Under the pieces are notes generated by a model. It made no database searches and was not told where the DNA came from. It saw only the letters and a list, made by a program, of their open reading frames with translations. From Ferruginibacter sp. (GTDB lineage Bacteria; Bacteroidota; Bacteroidia; Chitinophagales; Chitinophagaceae): DNA of 14,799 nucleotides. Where the stretch lies: positions 1-14,799 of the forward strand of contig JAGPDJ010000024.1 in the NCBI GenBank assembly GCA_018057635.1. Direction: 5' to 3'. The position numbers were made by a program, and so were the translations under genes. Positions 8,201 to 14,643 of the stretch are shown piece after piece. Positions within the stretch are counted from its first letter, which is position 1; the number at the start of each line of letters is the position of its first letter.

Positions 8201-8571
8201 AAGCAGCCATAGAAGGTTACCGTAACAGTTATCAATCCACCGACCCAAATGTTGTAAACGGAATTAATTTTTACAGGTTAAAAATGTTTAACAAAGACGG
8301 CAGTTACCGGTACAGCCATACCGTTACAGTTGATTATACAGCATATGAGCCATTCACTATATTCCCCAATCCTGCACATGATATTATCAAGATTCAATCA
8401 GGCAAAAATTATTCAGAAATACAGATTTTTACCATCACAGGAGTACAGGTAAGCCGCTATAAAAGAACGGTATCTGATAAATACAATATAACTGGTTTGC
8501 AACAAGGGGTTTACCTGGTAAAACTGACAGGGCTAAACGGGTCAATAGTCCAAAAGCTGGTTGTAGAGTAA
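5266..8571 (+). CDS. Secreted GloVer-repeat protein with T9SS sorting domain
   Basis: The 1101-residue protein has a clean signal peptide (MKKFTFFAALSLLLTVTANA). Fourteen units of about 50 residues follow, each opening with K-[LFMI]-[YF]-G-T/x-T, then a Gly-rich turn, G-[TV]-[IVL]-[FY]-E-[YW]-DP and a K-x-[YFV]-D/x-F strand. Units begin near residues 25, 80, 133, 183, 237, 291, 342, 397, 448, 506, 555, 605, 655 and 708. This matches the Gloeo/Verruco (GloVer, TIGR03803-type) repeat. After it come a beta domain (about 765-930), an Fn3-like module (931-1024, LPLNLVSFKA and LLKWNTENEIN) and a type A T9SS sorting domain (1028-1101: FTIFPNPAHD, GVYLVKL, QKLVVE end). It should be exported and anchored or released at the cell surface. 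The ligand is unknown. AAAAAAAGGG just before the ATG is one of the few plausible Shine-Dalgarno sequences here. Confidence 0.93.
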   Translation: MKKFTFFAALSLLLTVTANAQGVSKLFGLVGGNVQTNQSSNGFLFSTDSSGNNFQLQYNFPVTTFGANPQNVEMASYNGKLYGTTSTGGVNNFGTIFEYDPVSNEYTKKFDFGPTVSVTGGSPKGSLLLYNNKFYGLAADYGVSGGGVIFEWDPGANVYTKKYDLVGSGGSNPQNSLRLMNGKMYGTTASGGASNVGVVFEWDPATNVYTKLVDLNGAGAGSYGWTFYNNVTPYNNKLYCMTQQGGVNNYGTLLMVDPTLPYGANTTIIKQFDGVSGGAANNNEMIIYNNKLYGCLNAAGVNSQGTLFELDPVGNIFTKLVDFNYSTTGGGPLGKLVLNGTKFLGLCTTGGTNGTGTVFEWDPSLPSTIVKKYDFPVNNYNNPINPGNGSFVLFNSKFYATTYNASFTNQGTLFEYDYTANMVTKKLTFNAAENGRIPHGKPVLLNGKIYGTCYQGPQEIFGTPYGCLWEFDPSTSIYSRKFLFDNTNSAANGRAPFSSPIAYNGKLYGTTNNGGNADRGVLYSFDPVTNVYLKYSLRDINGDFPIGEPTLYNNKLYGMTNANGTGNTGIIYSFDPATSTLVKLLDIQGSGSLTPSGGFTVYNNKLYGTTSGGGVNNAGGIIVYDPVLNTATTPASFVGSAGVNAANAPTLFNNKFYLTTLSGGANGRGAILQFDPATNTLTNQYSFSTATGGTGYDPKGALTVSGDKLYCITQESNNIVKVVQFDPVANTVSTQSTFNVNNLNVPVTHNGLTVVPAFIANGIPGSCENYTTININASNNNQWVPILNATGDVVAEIKANGNNLGNVSASVYINNGTVREDGAKHLYLDRNISIATQNPVSGANVDIRLYIKTTEYLALINANNSIGVTSGINSINDVAIFKNDQTCNNMVTFNASNIATTTSVYEYGYVLSASINSFSSFYFAKSSLITLPLNLVSFKAAKDGNKVLLKWNTENEINMLRFDVEKSVDGINFYRIDEKAAIEGYRNSYQSTDPNVVNGINFYRLKMFNKDGSYRYSHTVTVDYTAYEPFTIFPNPAHDIIKIQSGKNYSEIQIFTITGVQVSRYKRTVSDKYNITGLQQGVYLVKLTGLNGSIVQKLVVE

Positions 8572-8580
8572 AAAGTGCAT

Positions 8581-8613
8581 ATGTCCTGTTGTAATATTCA
8601 ACAGGACATTTTT
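8581..8613 (+). terminator. Intrinsic terminator of the GloVer protein gene
   Basis: TGTCCTGTTG (8582-8591) and CAACAGGACA (8599-8608) form a perfect 10-bp stem with a 7-base loop, followed by TTTTT (8609-8613). A8581 can pair with T8609 for an eleventh pair. It starts 10 bases after the stop codon. It separates the surface-protein gene from the downstream signalling operon. Confidence 0.88.
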
Positions 8614-9067
8614 CAACCTAAACAGTTTTGTATGTTCAGGAAAGATTTATTTATTATTTTAATTTTGATTTTGCTTATTATTTTTGTTTAGGGAAAACCA
8701 CTTCAGCAAAATTGACTTTTTTTATATTTACCATTTAGTTCGTTTTAGATTCCTGATTTAATTAAAATCATAGTAATCCAAAATTTATCCGATAAACACT
8801 AAAAATGACCATTTTATTTTATATTATTGTGGTACAATATCCTAAACTGTAGTTTTTTAACCAAACAATATCAAACTTCAGTAAAAAAACGCTCAAACTT
8901 ACCTGCATCTTAGGCCATCTGAAATTATACCTGGTAGTATTCATGCTATATTTTCAGCATAGAGATTTATATCCTGTAAAGAACCTCAAAGCTTTCACTG
9001 TTTAACTAACTTTAAATAAGTAAAATACAAGTCAACTCAAAATTTTTTAAACCCAAACCTACACATC
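8614..9067 (+). other. Long AT-rich intergenic leader of the kinase operon
   Basis: This gap has no convincing reading frame on either strand. It contains two stand-alone matches to TAnnTTTG (8660-8667 and 8679-8686) that lack a -33 partner, and the better promoter pair at 8826-8857. That promoter leaves about 200 bases of leader before the FHA-protease start. A short 5-bp inverted repeat (ATGCT 8943-8947, AGCAT 8956-8960) is too weak to call. No RNA family was recognised. Confidence 0.5.
8826..8857 (+). promoter_or_regulatory. Predicted promoter of the FHA-protease/kinase operon
   Basis: ATTG (8826-8829) is followed after 20 bases by TAGTTTTT (8850-8857). Both elements and the spacing are the same as in the predicted paaA promoter, and they fit the Bacteroidota -33/-7 pattern. 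Transcription would begin near 8864. The best alternative nearer the gene, TAACTTTA at 9007-9014, has no TTG at a suitable distance. Confidence 0.5.
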
Positions 9068-10735
9068 ATGAGTACCAACATTGAAAAGTATGTTATCAGG
9101 CATAGTGCCGGCAGTAAGAGTAACCAGGTTGAAGAATTCGACTTCAGTAAGTCAACATTAACGATAGGCCGGGCTGCCGGAAGTGATATTCAGTTTGATC
9201 CAGAGCAGGATTCAATTGTTAGCAGGGAGCATGGTAAGATTGAAAAGGCAGGAACTGATCCGCTGAAATTTACAATAACAGATAACAACAGCCGTAACGG
9301 AATTTTTGTAAATAAGAACAGGGTTAAGGGTACAGTTCAGCTTGAATTAGGCGACCAGGTGCAACTTGGACTGAATGGCCCTGTGTTCTCTTTTGATATA
9401 TATCCACGCCCGCAGGATATGATGGCTGCTACACGTGTTGTAGAGATTCCCACATCCATCAAACCAACAACTGTTTCTGATATACATACCGGTGTATCTG
9501 CTGCGGAACCAGTAAAAACCGGACTGGGAAAACAAACAGTAGAAAGGATGCTGGTGAATGAAAGAAAGAAATCAACCAATAATATGGCCCTTATTTTAGG
9601 AGGCCTTGTAGTGATATTGGGGATATTGGGTTATGTATTTAAAGACAAGTTATTTGGCAATACCATTGTTGTAACACCGCCGGTTGATTCACTGGCATCA
9701 AGGAAAAAGACCCCGGAAATGATTGCAAAAGAGAATATGGATAAGGTTGTTCAGATAGAGTTTGGCTGGCAGTTATTTGATGGTACAACAAATGGCGAAC
9801 TCTGGCACCAATACACTGTGGTAAAAGGTGCGGATGGCCAGAACCGTTATGTGGCCATGTATATACAAAACAGCAAAGGCCAGATTGAGCCCTATCTTGA
9901 TATTCAAAAGAACGTACAAATAGGTACACCAATAGGGTTTTCCGGTGCTACAGGTTCCGGTTTTGTAGTTTCGGAAGATGGTTTTATATTAACCAACAGG
10001 CATGTGGCAACCAACTGGAATACCCGTTATGGATTTGCCGAGTATGCGTTTCCGGGAGTTTTGATTCAGAATGTTGGTGGCAAACAAACCATTGCTGAAG
10101 GTGTTAGTGTAATGCAGGAAGACGTATTTGGATGGGTGCCTTCCGAAGCATCCATGGTAGGTGGCAGAAGTGTTGGAGAGGGTTCAGTTAAAGGAAGCAA
10201 TACTTATATGAATGTGATATTTGCAAACACCACACTTCGCAGGCCTGTTCAATCACAGACTCCTTCTGATAATCATGATGTGGCTATGATAAAGGTGGAA
10301 TTACCCGAGTCTTTGTCTAAAGTTAATATGAAAGATAATTACGATGATGTTAAGCCTGGTCAAACAGTAACTGTAATGGGATATCCGGGTGTAGCACCCG
10401 ACCAGTTTATTGTGCGGAAATCGAATGATCCGTTTAAACCAAACAGCCAGTTCAGTTCTGTTCCTACACCAACTGTTACAACGGGAAATATTGGAAGGAT
10501 TATTCCGGCATCGTCTGACAAGAACCTTACATTCAGTACTTTTGGAGACTCATACCAGTTAACAATAAACGCAACTGGGGCAGGCAACAGCGGCGGCCCC
10601 ATGTTTGATGATGAAGGAAATGTTATTGGTATTTATTATGCCGGTAAATCAGATCCCCGTGGCACCCAGATATCTTTTGCCATTCCCATAAAATATGGCC
10701 TCGAATTGATGGGCAGGAAAAAAGTATCTAATTGA
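9068..10735 (+). CDS. FHA domain - membrane helix - trypsin-like serine protease fusion
   Basis: The 555-residue protein begins with a cytoplasmic FHA domain (about 8-112): GR at 34-35, VSREH (S52, R53, H55) and NNSRNG (N77, G78), the residues that bind phospho-threonine peptides. A linker ending in basic NERKKS precedes one membrane helix (about 173-191), so the rest should lie in the periplasm. The protease part (about 220-548) has the serine-protease triad: H312 in ILTNRHVA, D404 in DNHDVAMIKV and S508 in GAGNSGGP. The domain resembles HtrA/S1C-type proteases, but His to Asp spans 92 residues, much more than in HtrA, and no PDZ domain follows. There is no signal peptide; the internal helix would anchor it. 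It is the first gene of a four-gene operon with two Ser/Thr kinases and a PP2C phosphatase, which suggests that its FHA reads their phosphorylation. Substrates are unknown. Confidence 0.92.
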   Translation: MSTNIEKYVIRHSAGSKSNQVEEFDFSKSTLTIGRAAGSDIQFDPEQDSIVSREHGKIEKAGTDPLKFTITDNNSRNGIFVNKNRVKGTVQLELGDQVQLGLNGPVFSFDIYPRPQDMMAATRVVEIPTSIKPTTVSDIHTGVSAAEPVKTGLGKQTVERMLVNERKKSTNNMALILGGLVVILGILGYVFKDKLFGNTIVVTPPVDSLASRKKTPEMIAKENMDKVVQIEFGWQLFDGTTNGELWHQYTVVKGADGQNRYVAMYIQNSKGQIEPYLDIQKNVQIGTPIGFSGATGSGFVVSEDGFILTNRHVATNWNTRYGFAEYAFPGVLIQNVGGKQTIAEGVSVMQEDVFGWVPSEASMVGGRSVGEGSVKGSNTYMNVIFANTTLRRPVQSQTPSDNHDVAMIKVELPESLSKVNMKDNYDDVKPGQTVTVMGYPGVAPDQFIVRKSNDPFKPNSQFSSVPTPTVTTGNIGRIIPASSDKNLTFSTFGDSYQLTINATGAGNSGGPMFDDEGNVIGIYYAGKSDPRGTQISFAIPIKYGLELMGRKKVSN

Positions 10736-10784
10736 CCGTTTGGAATGATGGGCAGTTATTGTTTCGCCTAAACAACAGCAACCA

Positions 10785-11981
10785 ATGAGCACTTCTCATG
10801 AACTGGTAAAAGAAGTTGCAGGGTACCACCTGGCCGAACGTATAGGTTCGGGTGGGATGGGAGAAGTATATAAAGCATACAACCCCTCTTTGAACAGGTT
10901 TGCAGCTGTTAAAATATTAAATGAAGAAATTTTTGCCGGCAGGTTTAAAAACGAAGCCAATATCCAGGCTTCTGTTAACCACCCAAACATTGCAAGGCTT
11001 TATGAATACACATCATGTGGCAACAAGCTTTGTATTGTTATGGAATATGTAGAAGGAGATTGCCTGGATGTAATCCGCCGGCGCAATGGAAAACTTTCCA
11101 GTGCAGAAACAGAAAACATTATTCGTCAGATAGTTTCTGCACTGGCATACCTGCATAGTAAAGAGATCATGCACCGTGATATTAAACCACAGAATTTTAA
11201 AGTACAACCAGACGGTACTGTTAAAATGCTCGACTTTGGTATTGCAAAGAATAAAAATTCACCCAAATTAACGCAGGCAGGTTTTGTAGTTGGAACAATG
11301 GATTACCTGGCCCCGGAACAGTTTAATCAGCAGGCAGCCTTAAGTTCAGATATATGGGCACTGGCAGTAATGGCTTATGAACTGGTTACCGGTTATATGC
11401 CTTTCGAATCTTCAAATCCCGTAGCCTTACAGGCTTCTATCTGCAAGGGCATGTATACTTCTCCTGCATTGCTGTGCCCGGATATTTCGGAAAAGCTGGT
11501 AACCCTGATCGATAAAAGCCTGAAAGTTAATCCTGCAAACCGTATCTCAGCCGCTGGATTGGAAAATTTACTGGGTAAAAGCAGCCATTCTATTAGAACC
11601 GGCATTCATGTTAATAACAAAAAAATACTGCTAATTTCCGGAATAGCAATCATATTGCTTTTGGTTTTTCTAGTGTGGATGAACACAGATGACAAAGTAA
11701 TCGATCAAAAAAAGGTTGATTCCTCTGTAGAAGAAAATATAAAAAATGAACCAGGGGTAAAAGCAAATACCGTTTTAATAAATACGCCGGGTATCAATCA
11801 TGCAGAGATCATCCTGAACGATGGGGAAAGAAAAAAACTACCATATTCAGTGTCAGGTAAAGAAGGGGAACTGTTTGAATTTACAATTCATGCAGAAGGA
11901 TATAAAGACAAGAAGGTAGAAGTACAAATAACACCGCGTAGAAGTTCGTTTGAATACAATCTTGAAAAAATAAATTATTAA
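10785..11981 (+). CDS. Hanks-type Ser/Thr protein kinase with TM helix and PEGA-like tail
   Basis: The 398-residue protein has an N-terminal eukaryotic-like kinase domain (about 14-265) with all key residues: the glycine loop GSGGMGEVYK, K43 in AAVKIL, E57, HRDIKPQN (D132, K134, N137), DFG (150-152), the activation segment ending GTMDYLAPEQ, and D189 in SDIWALAV. It should therefore be active and phosphorylate Ser/Thr in the cytoplasm. One membrane helix (about 280-299) follows. The outer part (about 329-396) has the PEGA pattern: VLINTPGINHAEIILNDG, a KLPY turn and the FTIHAEGYKDKKVEVQI strand pair. PEGA domains are usually linked to surface-layer or envelope interaction. It starts 49 bases after the FHA-protease gene and ends one base before the phosphatase start, so the three are probably one transcript. 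Confidence 0.95.
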   Translation: MSTSHELVKEVAGYHLAERIGSGGMGEVYKAYNPSLNRFAAVKILNEEIFAGRFKNEANIQASVNHPNIARLYEYTSCGNKLCIVMEYVEGDCLDVIRRRNGKLSSAETENIIRQIVSALAYLHSKEIMHRDIKPQNFKVQPDGTVKMLDFGIAKNKNSPKLTQAGFVVGTMDYLAPEQFNQQAALSSDIWALAVMAYELVTGYMPFESSNPVALQASICKGMYTSPALLCPDISEKLVTLIDKSLKVNPANRISAAGLENLLGKSSHSIRTGIHVNNKKILLISGIAIILLLVFLVWMNTDDKVIDQKKVDSSVEENIKNEPGVKANTVLINTPGINHAEIILNDGERKKLPYSVSGKEGELFEFTIHAEGYKDKKVEVQITPRRSSFEYNLEKINY

Positions 11982-11982
11982 G

Positions 11983-12918
11983 ATGATGTTCTGGAAGAAA
12001 AAAAACAAGGACAATGTAAACACATCAGGTCAATCTGCTCATGAGGAAATGACTGATCCGGTTAACATCAATGTGGTTATCAGGACCGACCTTGGAAATG
12101 TAAGGACCAACAATGAAGATGCGGCTTCATTTATCAGGGTTTCCGATGAAGAATTACTTCGCAGCAAAGGATACCTGCTGATGGTAGCAGATGGTATGGG
12201 TGGCCATAACGCTGGTGAAGTAGCCAGTAAAATGGCGGTAGATATCATCCACCAGGAATATTTTAAACATTCAAATGAAAAGAACAGGGAAAAATTGCTG
12301 GCAGCAGCATTCAATGCAGCAAATAAAAAAATATTTGAACAGGCATCTGCTCATGAAAATTACCGGGGAATGGGAACAACCTGCACTGCCATAGCCCTTG
12401 TTGCCGGAACAATCTATTTTGCCCATGCAGGAGACAGCCGTGCTTATCTTTATAAAAATAAAAAGGCAAACAGGATCACACAGGATCATACATATGTACA
12501 GGAACTGGTTAACAATGGAAATATATCCAGCGCAGAAGCTGATACGCATCCTCAGCGGAATATACTTACGAATGCTATGGGCACAAAACCTGCCATGCGG
12601 GTAGATACCGGCAGGTATCCGGAACCGTTTGATGAGTATGACCGCATACTGATATGTTCAGATGGATTGTATGATTATCTTTCTGATGAAGAAATAGGAG
12701 CTGTAATGGAAAGCGGAACATTACAGGAAGCCGCGGATTATTTTATTAATGAAGCAAAGAAAAGAGGGGGAAAAGATAATATAACCGTGGTGATGGCTGA
12801 ACATGCATCCAGGATAACCGGTTCAAACATAAAGGAAACAAGGGTGGCAGATATGCCTGTAATTACAAGGGATGCTGAGATCCCGGGAGATTTAAATTCT
12901 ACTGATCATGATAGGTGA
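11983..12918 (+). CDS. PP2C-family Ser/Thr protein phosphatase
   Basis: A 311-residue cytoplasmic Mg/Mn-dependent phosphatase of the Stp1/PppA type. The PPM motifs are in order: RTDLGNVRTNNEDA (E45, D46), VADGMGGHNAGEVAS (D70, G71), GMGTTCTA, FAHAGDSRAYLY (D151), ITQDHTYVQEL, NILTNAMG, ILICSDGLYDYLSDEE (D227) and GGKDNITVV (D265, N266). The metal-binding aspartates are all present, so it should be active. It has no signal peptide or membrane helix. A short basic N-terminus (FWKKKNKD) and a polar tail of about 35 residues flank the domain. Its start follows the first kinase's stop by a single base, and its last 11 bases overlap the second kinase's start, which implies translational coupling. 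Codon 2 is also ATG and could be the true start. Likely substrates are the two kinases and targets read by the FHA protein. Confidence 0.96.
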   Translation: MMFWKKKNKDNVNTSGQSAHEEMTDPVNINVVIRTDLGNVRTNNEDAASFIRVSDEELLRSKGYLLMVADGMGGHNAGEVASKMAVDIIHQEYFKHSNEKNREKLLAAAFNAANKKIFEQASAHENYRGMGTTCTAIALVAGTIYFAHAGDSRAYLYKNKKANRITQDHTYVQELVNNGNISSAEADTHPQRNILTNAMGTKPAMRVDTGRYPEPFDEYDRILICSDGLYDYLSDEEIGAVMESGTLQEAADYFINEAKKRGGKDNITVVMAEHASRITGSNIKETRVADMPVITRDAEIPGDLNSTDHDR

Positions 12919-14620
12919 ACGAATACATAGTTATGAAATAAATGCCCACCTGGGGCAGGGCGGCATGGGAAATGTATACCGGGCAACTGATACGATGCTT
13001 GGCAGGGAGGTTGCATTGAAGATGCTTCATCCGCAGCTAACCGTACAAACACAGTTCCTGGAAAGGTTTAAGAAAGAAGCAAGGGTGCTGGCACAATTGC
13101 TGCATCCGAATATTGCTGTTATATATAATTTCATTGAACAGGGGGGCAACCATTTTATGGTGATGGAATATGTGGAAGGAACAAGCCTGGATGAACTCCT
13201 GAAAAAATATCATTCATTGCCTGCTGAGTTTGTTGTTCCGGTTTTTATCCAGGCACTGGAAGGCCTGCAACATGCACATCGGAAAAATATTTTTCACCGG
13301 GATGTTAAACCATCTAACCTGATGATAACATCAGACGGCACACTGAAGCTGATGGATTTCGGGATTGCCAAAGTGGCTGGTGAACAGAAAATGACACAAG
13401 TGAATAAAATAGTAGGAACCATTGAATTCATGGCACCGGAACTGATTGAAGGAAAGGATGCATCGGTGGCTTCTGATATTTATTCGATGGGTGCAACCTT
13501 GTATGAACTTGTTTCTGGAAAATTGCCTTTTGAAAGTGATACAGATTTTAACCTGATGCAGGCAATATTAAAAAAGAAAGCCATTGCACCTGATAAACTG
13601 AATGATCTGGTTCCAAAAAAACTGAGCGATATTATTCTTAAAGCAATGGATAAGAATCCTGCCGGCAGGTACCCGGATGCAAGGTCTTTTCAACAGGCCC
13701 TGATAGCGGCATTTCCTGCATACCGGGAAATAAATATTAATAGCCTGAATACTGCATCGCAAGGTACCTATGCCCGGCAACATTCAGGTTTGGCAACCAG
13801 GCCAAACCAGCATATGGCTTCTGGTTCTGCTATGGAAACAAGGGTTGAATTTATGGGAGGCAACCAGGCAACATGGAAAGAAAAGGCAAGCGCTATTTTT
13901 TCAAACAGGAGAAATAAGATAATTGCAGCTGCCTTGTTTTTGTTCCTGCTGGTAGCTGTTGTATTCCTTACAAGAACCGGGGGAGAGAAAAAAATTAATG
14001 ATTCATCAGTACAGGATGACGTTGTTAAACTACCTGAGAAACAAATTGACAATGGCGGCAATACACAGGAAACGTCTGGTCCGGTAATAGTGAATGAAAT
14101 ACCCAGGGAAGAAATCGTTTCTCCCGTACCGGTAGTTCCGGAACAGCCTGCCAAGGAAGATATTAAGCCTGTAAGAACAAAAGATGAACAACCGGTTAAG
14201 AAAAAAAATACTGAAACTGCAAAGCCTGTTGAAAAAGAACTATCTGAGAAAGAAAAGCAAACACCCGGGCAGGATGAAAAAAAAGATGTTTATATAAGCA
14301 GTTCTGGTGTTGAAGTGAGCCTGGTACTCAGGAGTTCACCCGATCTTAACCAGAAACAGAAACAGGCTCAGCGTGTAAGCTTTACTGTTAGCAGGCCGGT
14401 TGTTTACAACGGGGTAACAATCATTCGTTCCGGTGCAGTTGCAACGGGTAGCTTAACCATTGGAAGAGTGATGACCGATATAGAGATCAGTAATGTGGAA
14501 GCAGCCAATGGCAGGCAGATTCCGTTGAAATCTGCAAAGGCGCACGGCAAAAGGGCTGATGTAGAATCAAACAGGCATTATACTGCTTACCTGGTACCCG
14601 GAACGAGGATAAGTTTTTAA
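12908..14620 (+). CDS. Hanks-type Ser/Thr protein kinase with TM helix, long linker and beta-rich outer domain
   Basis: The 570-residue protein has a full kinase domain (about 8-268): GQGGMGNVYR loop, K38 in EVALKML, E57, FHRDVKPSN (D132, K134, N137), DFG (150-152), GTIEFMAPEL and D190 in SDIYSMG. After a cytoplasmic juxtamembrane stretch (about 270-335) comes one membrane helix (about 337-355). A charged, proline-rich linker of about 100 residues (about 357-460) could span the periplasm. The C-terminal domain (about 465-570: RVSFTVSRPVVYNGVTIIRSG, AVATGSLTIGRVMTDIEISN, GRQIPL, YLVPGTRISF) is all beta. It faintly resembles the end domains of VirB10/TraM-like proteins, but I cannot assign it. 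Its start overlaps the phosphatase gene by 11 bases. It ends the operon, 23 bases from the convergent paaE stop, with no visible terminator between them. Confidence 0.94.
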   Translation: MIGERIHSYEINAHLGQGGMGNVYRATDTMLGREVALKMLHPQLTVQTQFLERFKKEARVLAQLLHPNIAVIYNFIEQGGNHFMVMEYVEGTSLDELLKKYHSLPAEFVVPVFIQALEGLQHAHRKNIFHRDVKPSNLMITSDGTLKLMDFGIAKVAGEQKMTQVNKIVGTIEFMAPELIEGKDASVASDIYSMGATLYELVSGKLPFESDTDFNLMQAILKKKAIAPDKLNDLVPKKLSDIILKAMDKNPAGRYPDARSFQQALIAAFPAYREININSLNTASQGTYARQHSGLATRPNQHMASGSAMETRVEFMGGNQATWKEKASAIFSNRRNKIIAAALFLFLLVAVVFLTRTGGEKKINDSSVQDDVVKLPEKQIDNGGNTQETSGPVIVNEIPREEIVSPVPVVPEQPAKEDIKPVRTKDEQPVKKKNTETAKPVEKELSEKEKQTPGQDEKKDVYISSSGVEVSLVLRSSPDLNQKQKQAQRVSFTVSRPVVYNGVTIIRSGAVATGSLTIGRVMTDIEISNVEAANGRQIPLKSAKAHGKRADVESNRHYTAYLVPGTRISF

Positions 14621-14643
14621 TGGATTTAAAGCGGGATGAAATA

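Noticed and set aside
8660..8686. Two perfect TAnnTTTG boxes (8660-8667, 8679-8686) as promoters of the kinase operon
   Set aside because: Neither has a TTG at 17-23 bases upstream; in such AT-rich DNA isolated matches are expected. The 8826-8857 pair is preferred.
8943..8960. Inverted repeat ATGCT...AGCAT in the leader of the FHA-protease gene
   Set aside because: Only 5 bp with an 8-base AT-rich loop; too weak to call as an RNA structure or operator.
13768..14154. 128-codon minus-strand frame inside the second kinase gene
   Set aside because: It lies opposite the linker region of a well-supported kinase gene; composition is what the antisense of a Lys/Glu/Pro-rich stretch gives, and no start context or motif supports it.
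9068..14620. Type VI secretion regulation locus (PpkA/PppA/Fha)
   Set aside because: Kinase, PP2C and FHA occur together, but there are no Tss genes, and the FHA is fused to a protease, unlike Fha1-type proteins.
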